Shown here: piece after piece, positions 11,703 through 24,329 of the stretch
Numbering within the stretch: position 1 is the first letter of the stretch
How the letters are laid out: each line of letters begins with the position of its first letter
Assembly (NCBI GenBank): GCA_016617855.1
Contig: JAECUM010009744.1
Location: forward strand, 36,474 to 100,473
Source: Megalonaias nervosa
Lineage: Eukaryota > Mollusca > Bivalvia > Unionida > Unionidae
DNA length: 64,000 nt
Reading direction: 5' to 3'
The notes under the pieces: generated by a model
The model's input: the letters and a program-made list of their open reading frames with translations, nothing else
Databases searched by the model: none
Told to the model about the DNA's origin: nothing
Made by a program: the position numbers and the translations under genes

Positions 11703-14490
11703 GTAAGGTTTTGGGGAGGCTGCAGATTTATATACAATCTACAAATTACATCATGATTTGAATGCTCTTTAAGTACAGGGGTTCCTGGGAATCTGTTATT
11801 TTTAGAAGTCCCAGCCTTTAGTATTGGAAGTCCCAAAATGTTCAGTGTTATTATAATTTTTAATTTCTATGGTGTAAACATACTTGTTTTCTGTCAGTTG
11901 TATTGGTGACAGCCAGGGAGTATTAAAAAGAAATAAAGGTCTTAGATGTTAGTACATAATAAATTTGCAGTTTTGATTGGGCAGGGAGAGAAGTAAAGAT
12001 CCAGTGGAGCCCAGAAACTTAAAGTTGGATGGTCATAGAGAGTTAGCATATCAGAGAAAGATATCTAATTAATTTCAAAAAAAGAACATCACACCTAATT
12101 AATATCAGGAGAACAGTGTGATGTCCATTACATCATTTATCCTTTTTTCAGAATTCACAGGCAGCGCTTAGTGAAATTTTTTTTAGATATGGGACCAGGG
12201 CAGGTAGCTTTAAAAAAACAGCACTTGCCCCAATTTGAAATCCACTTGGTTGACAGTTGCATAATATTTTACTGTTATTTTCACAACATTGAATCTGCAA
12301 TACTTTAAATAAGAACAGAATATAAAATTGATTTAAATTGACAAATTGTTTGTTTACTTCAGAAAAAATTGTGTATGACCTTGTCTGCTAAAATTATGAT
12401 TTGATTTCATTAAAGCCATTTTAATATCAGTAATATGTCAGCTGTCACTGTTGTTTAGCTTACTCTTTCTGCAATGGAAAAACCCTTGTCCATACCAGAT
12501 ACACCATCCACCAGTTCTAAAATTCTCAGAATACATTCATCTACCCAGTCTTACTCCATATCATAGGCCCATGTACACTTCCACATCCATTCTTTTCTGG
12601 ACAGTATCTCAAGTCATGACATGAAAGACAGTGCTTGCCTACAGAAAAAGTACCTGAGTGATTATTATGTTGTATCAGATCCTGATATTCATATCTCTTT
12701 ATTTACAAAACATTATCACTTAGTCTTTAATCATGAGAAAGTTTGTTTTGATAGTTTAATGACAATTTTTCATTGCTGTATGGATGATGAACTACCTACC
12801 CTTCCTGTGATTTAGGGAATTACCTGCAGCAATATATATAAATTTCAAAGGGGTTGTCAGAATCATTCCTTCTAAAGTTTTCAGTTAGAGTGTTTTATAT
12901 GAGGGTCTGTGTATTAATTTCATTAATTTTGTTGATTGCAATGTTTTTAACATCAAATTAATCTGATAGTGACTTTTGTAGAGATTATGTTCCTCCTTTC
13001 ATTATTTAATGGTAGTTGCATTAATATAATTCATATATAATGTTCCTCTGTTCAGTACATGAATAAATTCAAAGTTTTTTTATTCACAAATAGACACAGC
13101 CCTTGTTATTATAGATAATCATTTATTTTTGTAATCCAAACATTTCTTGTTTCAGAATTTTTTGAAATATGTCATAAAGTGTGAGTATGAATGGCACAAG
13201 CAAAGTCTTATCACCTAAGGGGATAGAACTGAGCACATTTATGGAGTGTGATTGCTCTCAACACTTCAGGGAGGGTCCACATTCTCCAGGTACCCTGGGT
13301 CAGGTAATTAGCAGTTCATGCAACCACCAAGAGAGTTCTGTGATGTTGTGGCTCTTTTAGATTGGAGGAAGGTTATTCCCACAGATCTAGATTACCATTG
13401 ACTTTAGATGGCCAGTCATTGACCGGTCACCAATCACTGGGTACAGAAAACTGATCACCAGGTTCCAGTCACAACACTGGGCACCAGGTCTCATATACCA
13501 ATCATTGGATGATGAAGTAAAACGGACACAGTGGCATTTTTCATAATTCTTTCTCAATTTCAGTAAAAATAACATGGCATCATATACTGATATAATACAA
13601 ACAAATGATATGCAAGCTTTGCTAGAAAATGTTCCACTATAGCTGTATTCTTTGACTTTAGAACATTACACTGATTTTTTTGAGAATATGAGAGTTTTTA
13701 AAATTTGTTGAATTCGTCCTCACTGTTAAAGGCAGTGCTATAACAGTGGCAGTTCATGTCATAAAATGAAGTGATTTTCATAAAAAGGGTTACTTTGTTA
13801 ATCACTTTTCATGAATAGATCATCAAGCACCAGGTTAGGAGTGCCATTTTTACTCGAAGTCAGCTGCTACACTTGTTAACAACGGTCATTCAGGAAGATG
13901 TCAGGCTTCAGTGTAATTTTTTAGCACTGATATTTTAAAAGAAATATTAACTTCTTAATGAAACTTTTTTTGCAGCTTCATAAGTGTGTATTTCATCAGG
14001 GTCATTTGCTTGCCTCACTGTTAAAGCAGTAGAAACTTTAGAGTCATAGGCCAGGTCCATAGTGACAATAGTATCATTCACTTGTCTATTCTAAATCACT
14101 TCCTTCAGTCTTCTGTTATTTTGCAATGGTTAATGGAGACTGTAGCAAAGACATCATGGTCTGAATTGTCTGTGATCATGGCATTGTCAGCAGAGCTACT
14201 CCACAACAGAGATGTCACATTGGACACTTCAAAGTTTTTGTTAGAGCAAAAATCTTCTTGGAGCTTCACCCCTGGAATTGGAGACTTTATTTGGCAGCCT
14301 TATTCCTGCTTTTGGATCTCAGGATTTGAAAGCCCTACAACATAGGTCCCTTGCTTGAGTTACTAACCTTTGAAGCTGATCAGTAAGCAAGCACAGCATG
14401 ATCAAGTCATGGGGCAGACCAATTTCCAACACAAGGGTATACAGTCACAACAGTAAAGTGTCCAACTTTCCTGTAAGACCACTCCCCAAA
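11703..14490. other. AT-rich DNA with no clear gene
   Basis: Several 60-90-codon open frames (11,654-11,836 minus, 12,621-12,815, 13,387-13,575 minus, 14,082-14,345) show no recognisable motif. If the candidate exons are right, this is the beginning of a 14-kb intron. The right end may include the 5' untranslated or gag part of the DIRS element, which I could not delimit. Confidence 0.3.
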
Positions 14491-14699
14491 AGTTGTACTA
14501 AAGATGGAAAATCTGGAGAGGTGTGGGCAAGGCAATGAAGTCTAATAACTCCTTCCCTTTTCCCAAGCAGAGCAGTGGGGAGCATTCATAGGGATGCCTC
14601 TCCTGTCCTGCACTGTATCCCTCTTCCTTTAATACAAATAAGTATTCTGTTAGCCCTCTTTTCAGAGGCCTGATTAAACGTCAAGGAAGATTGGTTGGT

Positions 14700-15570
14700 C
14701 CTTTCTGTAGTGTAGGAGGGTATACATTTGCAGTTCACAGAACTTGCTCCTCTCTCAAGGACTTCCATCCTTATTCCATCAGACAAATGTAATCATGTTA
14801 AAGGAAGAGGTGTGCACCCTTCATAAGGAGGCATTAGAGGGGGTTCAAACATCGAGTTGCCTGAATTCTGCTCATGGATATTATGGTACCCACAAAAGGT
14901 GGGAAACTGAGGTTGATTATACATCTTTTCCCCAGCTAACAAATTTTTGCAAGAGGAAAGTTACAAGATGGAAATGGTAGCATCTGCTCAAAATGCTGTC
15001 AGATCTGGAGATGGGACAGTTTCCATCAATCTGCAGAATGCTTATTTCCACATCCCTTTCTTAACTCAGCACAAAAAGTATTTCTGTCTTTTGATCAGTC
15101 AGGAAGTATTTAAATTCTAAGCCAAGCCATTCTGGCAATGGGAGTAGCACTCTCCGCACTTGAGGTATCTGTGGATTTCTTTTATCAAGAACTTTAACAA
15201 CTGGCTAATGCATGACAGCAACAAATAGTCTATACTATGTCATATGACCAGCTGTTGGTCTGTAGTGACTTGGTACTTGTTCCCAACCTAGTGAATTTGG
15301 ATCTCATTCCTTCTCAGGATTTCACATACATAGGAATGAATTTTATTAAATTTCTGGGTCAGGTTCATGTTCCCCCAGAAAGGAAAGGCAATGTCCTGGA
15401 GTTGTTGAGGACTTTATAGGCCAAGACTTTGTTGTTAGCTTCACTTTATCTCTTCTAGGAGCCTTGAACTCTGCAGCAGATCTGGTAGCCCAAGAGAGAC
15501 TCCATTTATATACTCTTAGTTTCTTCTGTTGGTGGTCAGAAAACCACACAAGGATTCACTGTCAAATTGA
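14700..15570 (+). pseudogene. DIRS-1 reverse transcriptase
   Basis: Recognisable pieces across frames: 'TVSINLQNAYFHIPFLTQHK' near 15,016-15,075, which is the first catalytic block (usual form S-I-D-L-x-D-A-Y-F-H-I-P) with both aspartates changed to asparagine; 'NNWLMHDSN' near 15,196-15,222 where the Y-x-D-D box would be, again reading N-N; 'LVPSQDFTYIGM' in another frame near 15,300-15,340; 'GQVHVPPERKGN' near 15,358-15,393. The order and spacing match the RT of DIRS elements. The loss of the catalytic aspartates shows the copy is dead. Confidence 0.75.
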
Positions 15571-15589
15571 ATTTCTCAAGGGTCAACAT

Positions 15590-16740
15590 TTCAGTACTAC
15601 CTCAACCATCAATACCAAATTTTGATGTCAGTTTCTTTGAACACCAGCGAACCCACTCCTATCTCTACACCGGCATTTCAGATTAAGGGGGGGGGGGCTT
15701 ATTCAGAGCCAGAAGGAGTACTTCTCCTAGGCCATTTCTCCCAGGAAGAGAGCTTCTTGCTTAATAAACATTTTGGCAATGAAAACTGTGTTCTTCACCC
15801 TGAAAATTGTGCACGGATTGTGTCATGGGGCATTTCATCATGGTCTTCTCAGACATCACATCTGAGGTTGCATACCACTGATGGCAAGGAGGTACTCATG
15901 CACCTTCTCTGCATGGACATCTAAAACCTGCTACACTGGGCAGAGTATGAAGGGTTTACACTTCAAGCAGGGTTCATACAGTCTTTGAAGGTCTTTGACA
16001 GTTTGGGAATAATGAGGTAGCATTTTCAAAGCCTTGAAAGTTTGGGAAAATCGAGCAGATTACCCAGAGGTCTTTAAAAGTTTGAAAATTGAAATAAACC
16101 CAAACATTTAATTTCTTTCCATAATCACAAATAAAATTGTCCAAGGTTGTTAGATTCGGATGTAGTCGAGTTTTCCTGGTTTCTTTCTTTTGATGACCCA
16201 TTCAGTTTCATTTCATCATTAAACAATATTGTAGTATTTTGCATTCGTTGTTTTCTCATATAACATAACTTGTATACAAAATGTTAGTGAAAATAGGTCT
16301 TGGAAATCTATGTTTGTGGTCTTTGAAAGTTTGGGAAAAGTCTTTGAATTTGTCATTCTGAATTCTGTGTGAACCCTGTCAAGTCTTCACATTCCATTAA
16401 AGAAAACATTCTTGCAGATAGTTTGTCCAGAACAGGTAAGTTAGTCCTAACCGAATGGTCTCTACATCAAGCAGTTTCAGAGTATCTTTGCTTTCTGTGG
16501 GAGAAATCTTTAGTGGACTTGCTTGCAGTGAAACCCAACAACAAGCTTCAGAATCTATTTATTTTTACCCAGTCCCAGACCAAAGAGCTTGGGGAGTGGA
16601 CGTCTTCAGCCTTAGGTGGGATCAGCTGTTAGCTTATGCATTCCCACCCTTGAGGTTAATTCCACAGTTGTGTCACAAGTTTAGGATATCCACAGCTCGG
16701 ATAATCCTGATAGCACCACTGTGGCTTAAAAGGTCTTCGT
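15590..16740 (+). pseudogene. DIRS-1 RNase H region (interrupted)
   Basis: A degraded RNase H segment. The second half contains 'ENILADSLSRTGKLVLTEWS' at about 16,405-16,466 and, after a frameshift around 16,560-16,600, 'WGVDVFSLRWDQLLAYAFPP' and 'RIILIAPLW' to about 16,730. These blocks (ADxLSR, EWSL, VDxFSLRWD, YAFPP) are characteristic of DIRS RNase H/linker sequence. A 411-bp inverted-repeat element at 15,968-16,378 is inserted just before ENILAD. A poly-G run at 15,689-15,698 lies upstream. Confidence 0.75.
15968..16378. mobile_element. Inverted-repeat MITE inserted in DIRS-1
   Basis: Ends are CAGGGTTCATACAG at 15,968 and the reverse complement of CAGGGTTCACACAG at 16,378, flanked by a 5-bp direct repeat TCAAG (15,963-15,967 and 16,379-16,383). 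The interior repeats 'TCTTTGAAAGTTTGGGAAA' several times. CAGGG ends suggest hAT, but a 5-bp duplication is not the 8 bp usual for hAT, so the superfamily is left open. The DIRS coding sequence resumes directly after it. Confidence 0.75.
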
Positions 16741-16794
16741 TCAGTGGAAGGATCTGTTTTCAGAACACAAAGGTACTCTGCTTCACACCAATCC

Positions 16795-17565
16795 TCAGAT
16801 TCCTTCATGACTGGCTTGTTGCAAGCAATCTATATTCCAGGCAGAGTCTTGAGCAAGATTGCAGACTGCATCATCCAGGCATGGACATGTTCTACATCTA
16901 AGGCTGCAGTGATTCCCAACCATTTTTTGCTGTGACCATGAAATGGGCTCCAACAGGACCTCCCAAACCTCAGGGTTATGATGTGATTTCGTCTGATGAC
17001 ACTTTACAACCCTACTGAGGCCCTCCCCCACATCCCTTATTTAGTTCACAACTTGAGGTCTATGCTGCAAAGTGGAGAATCTGTTATGATTGGTGCACTA
17101 TGAAACATATTTATCCTATCTGCCATTCTGTGCTGCAGTAACAGATTTCCTGCACCTCTTTTTTGAGTAGAGAGCTTCGTTAGTTTCCACTATCAAACAC
17201 TCATTTGTTCTCCAAACATTAGTTCATTGGCTCAAATTCTCTTTTGGTAAATCTTATTAAATATTTAGAGCTGCAGAGACTGGTGTCTCTTTTGTCGATT
17301 CCTAGACTGAATCTTCCATATGTTTTGTGGGATTTGACATTAACCCACCTGAACCTTTGAGTGAGACATCATATTAAAATCTTGTTCTTAAAAGGATATT
17401 TCTAATAGGCTGGCTGTAACATCAATGCATGTGAGAGGCAAACTGCATACATTATCAATAGAGGAAGAATGTTTTAGGTTCAATGAGAATTATGATTCTG
17501 TTTACCTGTTATGCCAGCTAGGTTTCTTTCAGAAAGCCAGCATCCGTCAGTACTCCAGTCCCTGA
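16795..17565 (+). pseudogene. DIRS-1 tyrosine recombinase, N-terminal part
   Basis: Front of the recombinase: 'SKIADCIIQAWTCSTSK' near 16,849-16,902, then an insertion (hAT-like fragment), then 'EVYAAKWRICYDWCTMK' at about 17,057-17,107, a typical core-binding start (VYxxKWxxFxxWC). Later pieces 'LYVLWDLTLTHLNL' (frame change) and 'ACERQTAYIINRG' near 17,425-17,465 lead to 'LGFFQKASIRQYSS' ending at 17,558. The catalytic C-terminal domain resumes at 24,863 on the far side of the MULE. Confidence 0.7.
16902..17050. mobile_element. hAT-type MITE fragment in DIRS-1
   Basis: Begins with CAGTGATTCCCAACCATTTT, the familiar terminal pattern of hAT non-autonomous elements, within recombinase sequence that resumes at about 17,050 with AGGTCTATGCTG. 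The expected right end (GGTTGGGAATCACTG) is missing, so the right end is deleted or decayed. Confidence 0.5.
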
Positions 17566-17576
17566 GGGTACGTGAC

Positions 17577-17655
17577 TTTTTTGGCACTGGCTATTTTGGC
17601 ATGACTGTTATGGCACCAGACAGTTTGGCACTAGTTGCTTTGGTGCGCGAAAAAA
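17577..17655. repeat. MULE left terminal inverted repeat
   Basis: Four TGGCAC/TGGCAT-centred subrepeats: TTTGGCACTGGC, TTTTGGCATGAC, TATGGCACCAGAC, TTTGGCACTAG. It pairs with 24,765-24,851. Confidence 0.75.
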
Positions 17656-18481
17656 GAACATGTTGGATTTATACATTATGTATTAGATGTAGGAGTGGGC
17701 CAGCTTGGTACTACGTCAAAGAGTATATTTGTCTTTTGGGTAAATCATGGTATTTGGCCTTTTTGCGGCTTTTTAATGTTATATCAGCATAGAAGCCACA
17801 GTTGTGGCCTAAAATACAATCTTAATGTCCAGAAACATATGGGGGTGCATGCTGTAGGTGGTTCCCAAGTTTCAGTTCTTTTTGAAAATTACATTTTTTT
17901 CCAATCACCTGTGAATACACACCCAAAATGGCCATTTTTTACATTATGCTGTTGCACTTAAATATATTTCATTTTTCAACAAAGAATATTAGTATTTCCT
18001 TATATTAGTAGAACAGAGTGTTGTCATTATTCTTACAGAAAATTTCATCACAAAAATTTTGATGTATTTGTTGAAAGTAAAAGTAGAAAATTGGTAGATA
18101 TATCAATAAAAATGTGGAACCTGTACTTCGTTATACATTTTTATATTCTTGTTACCCTCTTCTAGTTATGTCTGTAATTATTAGGAAAGATTTCATATTA
18201 TTTTACTGAATTTCATATATAAGAGTTAAACTATGGTCATAAATGCTGCAGAAACTAAAGAAATGTCAGATTGGAGTCTTCTTTTTTTTTTTAAGGAGTA
18301 TCCACTGAAATAAAACCTGGTGCAGAAAAATTTGTAGAGTCCATAACAATTCACAGTTTTCCTATATTGAAGACACTCACAACAGTTTTATTAATTTTGG
18401 TTATACATACTGTGGGTATGGTTTCAAAAATATACAAGTCATGGATATATTTTTCATTAATATTTCCTGATGGACAAAATG

Positions 18482-18519
18482 TGGTTATGGACACTACAGA
18501 AAACTGTAGTGTCCATAAC
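18482..18519. repeat. 38-bp near-perfect palindrome
   Basis: GGTTATGGACACTACAG, a 4-base AAAA spacer, then CTGTAGTGTCCATAACC: a 17-bp perfect stem. It could form a hairpin in single-stranded DNA or RNA, or mark two abutting ends of a small inverted-repeat element. Confidence 0.9.
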
Positions 18520-19301
18520 CTGAAAATATATGTAATAGTTCCTGGAGCCATTTTTCAAAACTTTAACCATATCAGACTAAAACTTTCCATATTATTAGTA
18601 TTGCATCATCTTTGGCTGAAAATATGCCATGTAACAGGATGATGCAACAATTTCCTCATGCAGTATTGCATCAATTGCTTGTCTGCAAAAAAGAAAAATA
18701 AGTTCTTTGTATTTACATCCAAGTAGTACATTCCAGCAGCCTTGGCTTCAACCGAGTCACTTAGAAGCATGGAGGGATTCCTCAGCATAATTACTGACAA
18801 GAAATTATCTGTCAAAATCAGATAATGTGAAATACTGTACACTGTACCAATATTTTCTGTAGAGTCTGTAACCTATATTAGGCAAATGAGATATAAATGT
18901 TTCATGTCATTATTATGCTTGCATGCAGCACTTTTTGTGTTAAACTGTCCTTTATCATACATATCTTAAATACTTAAGTCAATACTTTTTGCTAAAATTA
19001 AATTTTGATTGATTATTGAATTAAAAATAGCGAAATTTAATGAAAAGTTAGAATAAAAGTAATTACGTCCTATTTCTCCCCATTTAGTACACTTTCAGTC
19101 TTTCCTTCAGACTAATATATGACTATTTTCAATATATGCACAAACTAACTGACACTAAGGGTTTCAAATATGTGTACATATTGATGATGTTAATATGATA
19201 CAAAATGGTTACGGACACTATGCATTTTGTAAACATGTATGTTTGAAATGTTCATTCTATAATACACATATGTATTAAATGGTCATACTGACATAAAAGC
19301 C

Positions 19302-19739
19302 CTACCTAAACAAGATTTCTTTTCTGCAAAATGGTTTTGATGAGTAAAATGTTTTCATTCCTACAGATCCTGAGAAGTCAATTAAAAAGCTTGACATGGT
19401 TGGTATTATATTAATAAGTAGACACAAATATTTGCAAATGAACCAAAGGAACATCTTGTTGGGACACTGACAGAGCCAGTTCTTGTCAGTGAATGGGAAC
19501 ATTTCAAGTTCAACAACAATGAACTCAATGCAGTTAAGAGTGAGCAAATGAAAATTCACAGACTTGTCTATTTGAAGTGGATGTAAGAACATACATTGTG
19601 CTCCCATAAATGATGGTGCTCTACAATACATGGAACTATGTACATGTCTACACCTGTCTAATAGGTATAAGAAGTTAGTACTAAATGTGCTACTTATCAA
19701 TAAAAAGTGATTTTTAACATGGAAGACAAGTACTTTCAC
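19302..19739 (-). other. 145-codon open frame of unknown status in the MULE interior
   Basis: The longest open frame in the MULE interior apart from transposase pieces. Rich in Phe, Leu, Cys and Ser with hydrophobic stretches ('FICKYLCLLINIIP' near residue 100), no motif recognised. In AT-rich DNA such a frame on the strand opposite an A-rich sequence can arise by chance, which I think is the more likely reading. Confidence 0.15.
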
Positions 19740-22700
19740 TGTGTTACTTTTACTTTTCTATATTTTATGTTACCCAATACGCGGTAGTGTCCATAACCTT
19801 CATGCAACATGATCAAGTGGCCATGTTGTAAACCTGAATGAAGATATCATTGTACAGGAAATGTTTTGAGAATTGTTTCATTGTTTGTATATATTCATTA
19901 AACACTCAATTTCATAAGTTTAGCATTATATTGATAGCTTGTCATTATAATTTGATATGAAAGGTTCATAATCTCAATATTGCAAGACTGTTAATGGACT
20001 CTAGTTAATAACAAATGTACCAATCTTCCAAGATTTCACTGTCTTTTTCAATTTCTGTTTAATGAAAGATATTATTTAAGCAGAACATGTCAAAATAAGT
20101 TTATTCATTTCATGAATTATGTGGTGTCTGTAACTGTCTGGACCTTTGTCTGGTACATTAATTGTTTTTGATATGCAGTTCTGGAACTAGAACATGTGGT
20201 TGATTATTACCTATAGGTTCAAACAACAATATCAAAGCAATATTTTCCATTTCCCTTGACCTTATTAGTATATTCTGATAAAGGTATGCTCCGTTAAAAT
20301 AGTGTTTCAGCAGGTGTTGAAGAGAGAGTAAGGTTTAATTCGCCTATGACCTATCTAGTCACATAAAAATTATTAGTTTTGTTTGTTTATGAGTTCAAGT
20401 TTGTTATATTACAAAAAATTAAATGTTCAAGTGAAAACCATGACTGACTTTGCTTGTTATATTCACCCTGTAGTGTCCATAACCAGAACCTACTCTGCCG
20501 CCAGCAAACAAGAAAAAGTAAACTTGCCATTTTCTCTTCAGTAAACCATTAAATTTTCAGAGGTTCAAAGTGTTGAACTTCCAAAATCAAGTTGTTTCAA
20601 CAGAATTCTGTGAATTTGAAATTTGACCACCATGTGCCACATATCTGGGCCAAATACTGTGATTTACCCATTTGCATGTTGCCATTTATAGAATACATTT
20701 TTACCTTGACAGTTCGAGGAAAAAAGGGAAAAAGCATCTTGTATCCTAGAACAAAATGTCAGGATTTTTAAAGAATTTATGTTTGAAAATGACGTAAAAA
20801 AGGGTGGGATATATCAAAATTCAGTACACATGTATTGCAGTTTTCTTTTTTTATGTGTTTTAATGGCTATGCTATTTTTTTCTTATTTTATTTACCATAA
20901 ATTGCTCCATTCGGCAGAAAGTTTGCTTTTGCAAATAATGCAGTCAGCTGTATCAGGAATTAATAATACTGTTCACCAGACTTTTGATTATATGATGTTG
21001 GAAGTTGCTGCCTCTTGCCTATATTACTCTAATGTTTGAAAGTGCTACCAGCCATGTGAGTATCTAGCGGCTTCTTTTATTATTTTGATCTCTGTGGGTA
21101 CTATGCTTGAAAGTGTTCATGAATTGAACAACCTGGTTTTTTAGACTGATTATTAGCAATTATATAATTAACTTAATATGGCTGAGATTCTTTTTCAGGT
21201 ACACCACTCCCTTGATAACTAAAGCCCTGTAACCCACGAACCCGCTTATAATGCAGAGTCAGGCATGAACCACATTTTTTTAAACTTAAAAAAAAAAAAT
21301 AGTAGCCCTATTTTTTAACTTTAAGAAAATCACGATCAAAATTGGTAAACGAAACATTGATGTATCACTTGTTTTATTGTGGAAAACGGTAGATAGGACC
21401 TGGAAATTTTAATCAACATTATGAAATTATCAACTTTTAATAATAAGTCATATATTGTTGCATGTTCTTTCCAAATGACCTTCTAAGTACACTGTAAATA
21501 ACAATATTCAACAAAATTTTGATCAGTGAAAAAGTCACTTATGCCTGCTGGAGGCATCACTTTAATAAATAAATATCAATTAAATGATTTTTGTCAAGTG
21601 ATATTTGTGTTTTAGTTACATCTTTTAGTTCAAATTAAGTGTAATCATCATATTAAAATGTAATGTGCACTTTTGTATTCAAATGTGAAATGCGTCGATA
21701 GACTGTAACAGCTATGTCTGCAAGCATTTTGCTGAGAATTTAATTATATGCCAACCGTGATTTGATATCTGACTTAGGGAAGTATTTATTGTATGTTTGC
21801 GCTGAATTAAAAGCTGTCATCCTTTGTATTGTCATGTTAATTGCGTCTTTTGTATCAAAAAAAGGAGGTTGAATAAAAGAGAAGTCAAAAGGCATGCAAA
21901 TCCTACATAGGTAAGATCTAGTGACCCCGATCTTAAATTGGTTGATCTTCTTAAAATTGATCGATCAAACACAGTTATAAATATTATTGTCTACTTAATG
22001 TAATTAAACTACCTACTCATTCATAAATGTGATCAAAGATAGCAAGGCAACCAAGCGAAATGTATACTTTCTCAGATAAAGAGCTTTGTTTCAGATAGGA
22101 TCATGGTGGAAAAGCAAGTTTCAGAGAATTCCTGAATTGATACTTTGAGATACACTCAAGGATGAGGTGAAGTATCACCCATATTTGCAATGAAATCATG
22201 GCATCAATATTTCATTAACTGAACAATGCAGAAATTTTGTTTTGACATAGACGATTGTTTCACGAAATAATTATCACTAATTTTTGGAAAAAGGAATCTT
22301 GTTTCATGGTTTATCAACAGTTAGTCTGGTCCCATTTCGTAGACTCCCGGCTTTGTACTTTTTAGCCATAATATAAAGCAAGAAACCAGACTAATCAACA
22401 ACAATAACAAGCAATGATGTAATACACAAATGTTCTCGTGTACACATGAACGTTGTTGGAAACTTTTGGAATAATGTTAACGATCTTGAAAATAAATATA
22501 ATTTACCGTATACAGAATAACAAATAACTTCATTAGAAAAAGCTCTTTATTGACAAGTATTCTTGATGCGATTATAAAACGAGTTACCAGCCACCAAACA
22601 GTACATTTACCCCACCCACTCACCCCCTGCGGTTTTCTCAATGTCCAGCGGGGATGGAATCACTTATTTTTTGGAGGTCCCTCAGTAACTCACGCCCTTG

Positions 22701-23119
22701 TTTATAATGCGGTCTGTGTTTTTGGACCTTATTGTGCGCGAGTTATCAGCAGAGAGGTGTATTTTAATCAAACATTTGTCAATGAACATGCAAGCAAGAA
22801 TGGTATAAAATGTATTGTTTGAGCACACTGGAAACCAAAAGCAAAACAGATGTGTGGTTTTCGTTAATACATAACTAGTTAATTAATCTGTAGATGATAC
22901 CCACATCATAAAAAGAAAAAAATAGTCAGCCAAAACTTAATTTCTGTGATAGATCAAGGAGCATATTGTGTTCATAATTTTTTAAAGGTGTAGGAGCAGG
23001 TCACTTCAGCATGTCATCAAACTGCATGGTGTGTAATATCTTTTATTAGTGTTTTATAAGGGTATATAAACACAGAACTTGCAATCCTTAATTCATAAAT
23101 AAATTTCTTGAATGAAAAT

Positions 23120-24329
23120 GGAAACTTGTAAAACAAAATGTGGCAAAGAGAAATGAATCAATGCATGAGGGACCATACATCTTTGACAAGTTTAATGCAG
23201 ATCATTCAAAGAAGTTCTGGCAATGCAAGCAAAAAATTAATGTAAGACCCATCTCCACACAGCCACCAATGATAATCAAGTTGTTAAAGAGATATACCAG
23301 CAGTCATGGAAGCAGTGTGGCAAAAATATGTGATGTGGGAAAGGTCACAACTGCAATCAAGTGACAAAACAATAGAAACAAATGAAATCCCTTCAGTGAT
23401 CTTCAGTAATTCTATTCAAGGAACCTTGGCTGCCATTTAGGGGAAAATGCCTGAAAAGGACTCTTTTCAGAAGGTTATCCAACAATGCAGGAACGAAATT
23501 CTCTGTTCAGTTGGAGTGATCAAATAGAGAGACTTTACATGAATGAACATTCAGCCTGGCTCCTGCCCCAATCTCTCAGATCTGTGTAAGTATGGCAGGT
23601 AGATACCAGTTCTCTATGCTTTACTTCCCAACAAAGGAGGAGAAACATACTGATGAATTTTTTAAGTTCACAAACAGTTGTTGCAATCTGAATTTGTCAT
23701 CTGTCTCCATTGACTTCGAGCAGGCCTCAGTCAGTGCAGTAAGGTTGATGTTTCTAACTTCAGAAGTCCATAGATGCTTCTTCCACTTGACCATTAACAT
23801 GCACAGAAAACTTGCTGAAGGAGGCCTGTTGCATCAATCTGTTTCACTGATCCTGATTTTGCTCTTTCCGCCAGAATGATAGTTGCAGTTGCATTTGTTC
23901 CAATTGACAAGCTGACTATTGCGCTTGAAGCACTGATAAATATACTTACAGAAGATATCATGCCTATCGTCAGCTGATTTGAGGACTTCTGTTTTGGTCA
24001 TCCTAATTGCCTTCAAGGTCAACAGTGCAGTTTTCCCTCCACAAATCTGGTCTTTCCATGAGAGGACCCTGAATGGAGATAATCATAAAAATATTTATGC
24101 TGAAGCTACCCATCGAAGATTGCAGGCAGAATCTGGGATGGATCACCTTAACATTTGGAAATTTATTGACAGAATCAAAGCCATTCAAAAAGGACATGAC
24201 ATGGTGTTTGAGCAATTCATCTATGAACATCAACCACTGATCAAATGCAGGACATATGTTGATACTGATGCAAGAATCAAAAGGTTTGTCGAGAGGTATG
24301 ATAAACGAAATGTTATTGAGTATCTATGA
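23120..24329 (+). pseudogene. MULE transposase with FLYWCH-like N-terminus, broken
   Basis: Three segments in order. At 23,140-23,364 a FLYWCH-like zinc-binding segment ('GPYIFDKFNADHSKKFWQCK'). At 23,592-23,850 the MULE catalytic region: 'VSIDFEQASVSAVR' with the second acidic residue, and 'CFFHLTINMHRKL', the C-X2-H feature of MULE enzymes. At 24,030-24,329 the conserved C-terminal part ('FPPQIWSFHERTLNGDN', 'HRRLQAESGMDHLNIWKFID', 'ARIKRFVERYDKRNVIEYL'). Stops and frameshifts separate the segments (for example near 23,360-23,590 and 23,990). It lies near the right end of the MULE, in the plus orientation. Confidence 0.8.

Larger units (their letters stand above)
14500..17565 (+). mobile_element. 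DIRS-like tyrosine-recombinase retrotransposon 1, left part
   Basis: Plus-strand translation gives RT, RNase H and the front of a tyrosine recombinase in the order of DIRS elements, with many stops and frameshifts. The recombinase breaks off at about 17,565 and resumes at 24,863, so the element is split by the MULE. It also carries the insertions at 15,968-16,378 and about 16,902-17,050. The left end is approximate; no terminal repeats were identified. Confidence 0.8.
18330..20490. repeat. Series of TAGTGTCCATAACC motifs inside the MULE
   Basis: Exact or near copies of TAGTGTCCATAACC in both orientations: 18,334 (TAGAGTCCATAAC), the palindrome at 18,482-18,519, 18,862 (TAGAGTCTGTAACC), 19,207 (reverse, GGTTACGGACACTA), 19,786, 20,123 (TGGTGTCTGTAAC) and 20,472. 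The spacing is irregular (about 150-580 bp). This could be binding sites for an element-encoded protein or ends of small nested elements. Not recognised. The MULE interior 17,660-23,100 otherwise shows no clear gene; its open frames are 65-145 codons. Confidence 0.5.

Noticed and set aside
22321..22397. Short inverted repeat TTAGTCTGGT…ACCAGACTAA
   Set aside because: Small stem around a 50-bp loop without repeats elsewhere in the window; not enough to call an element.
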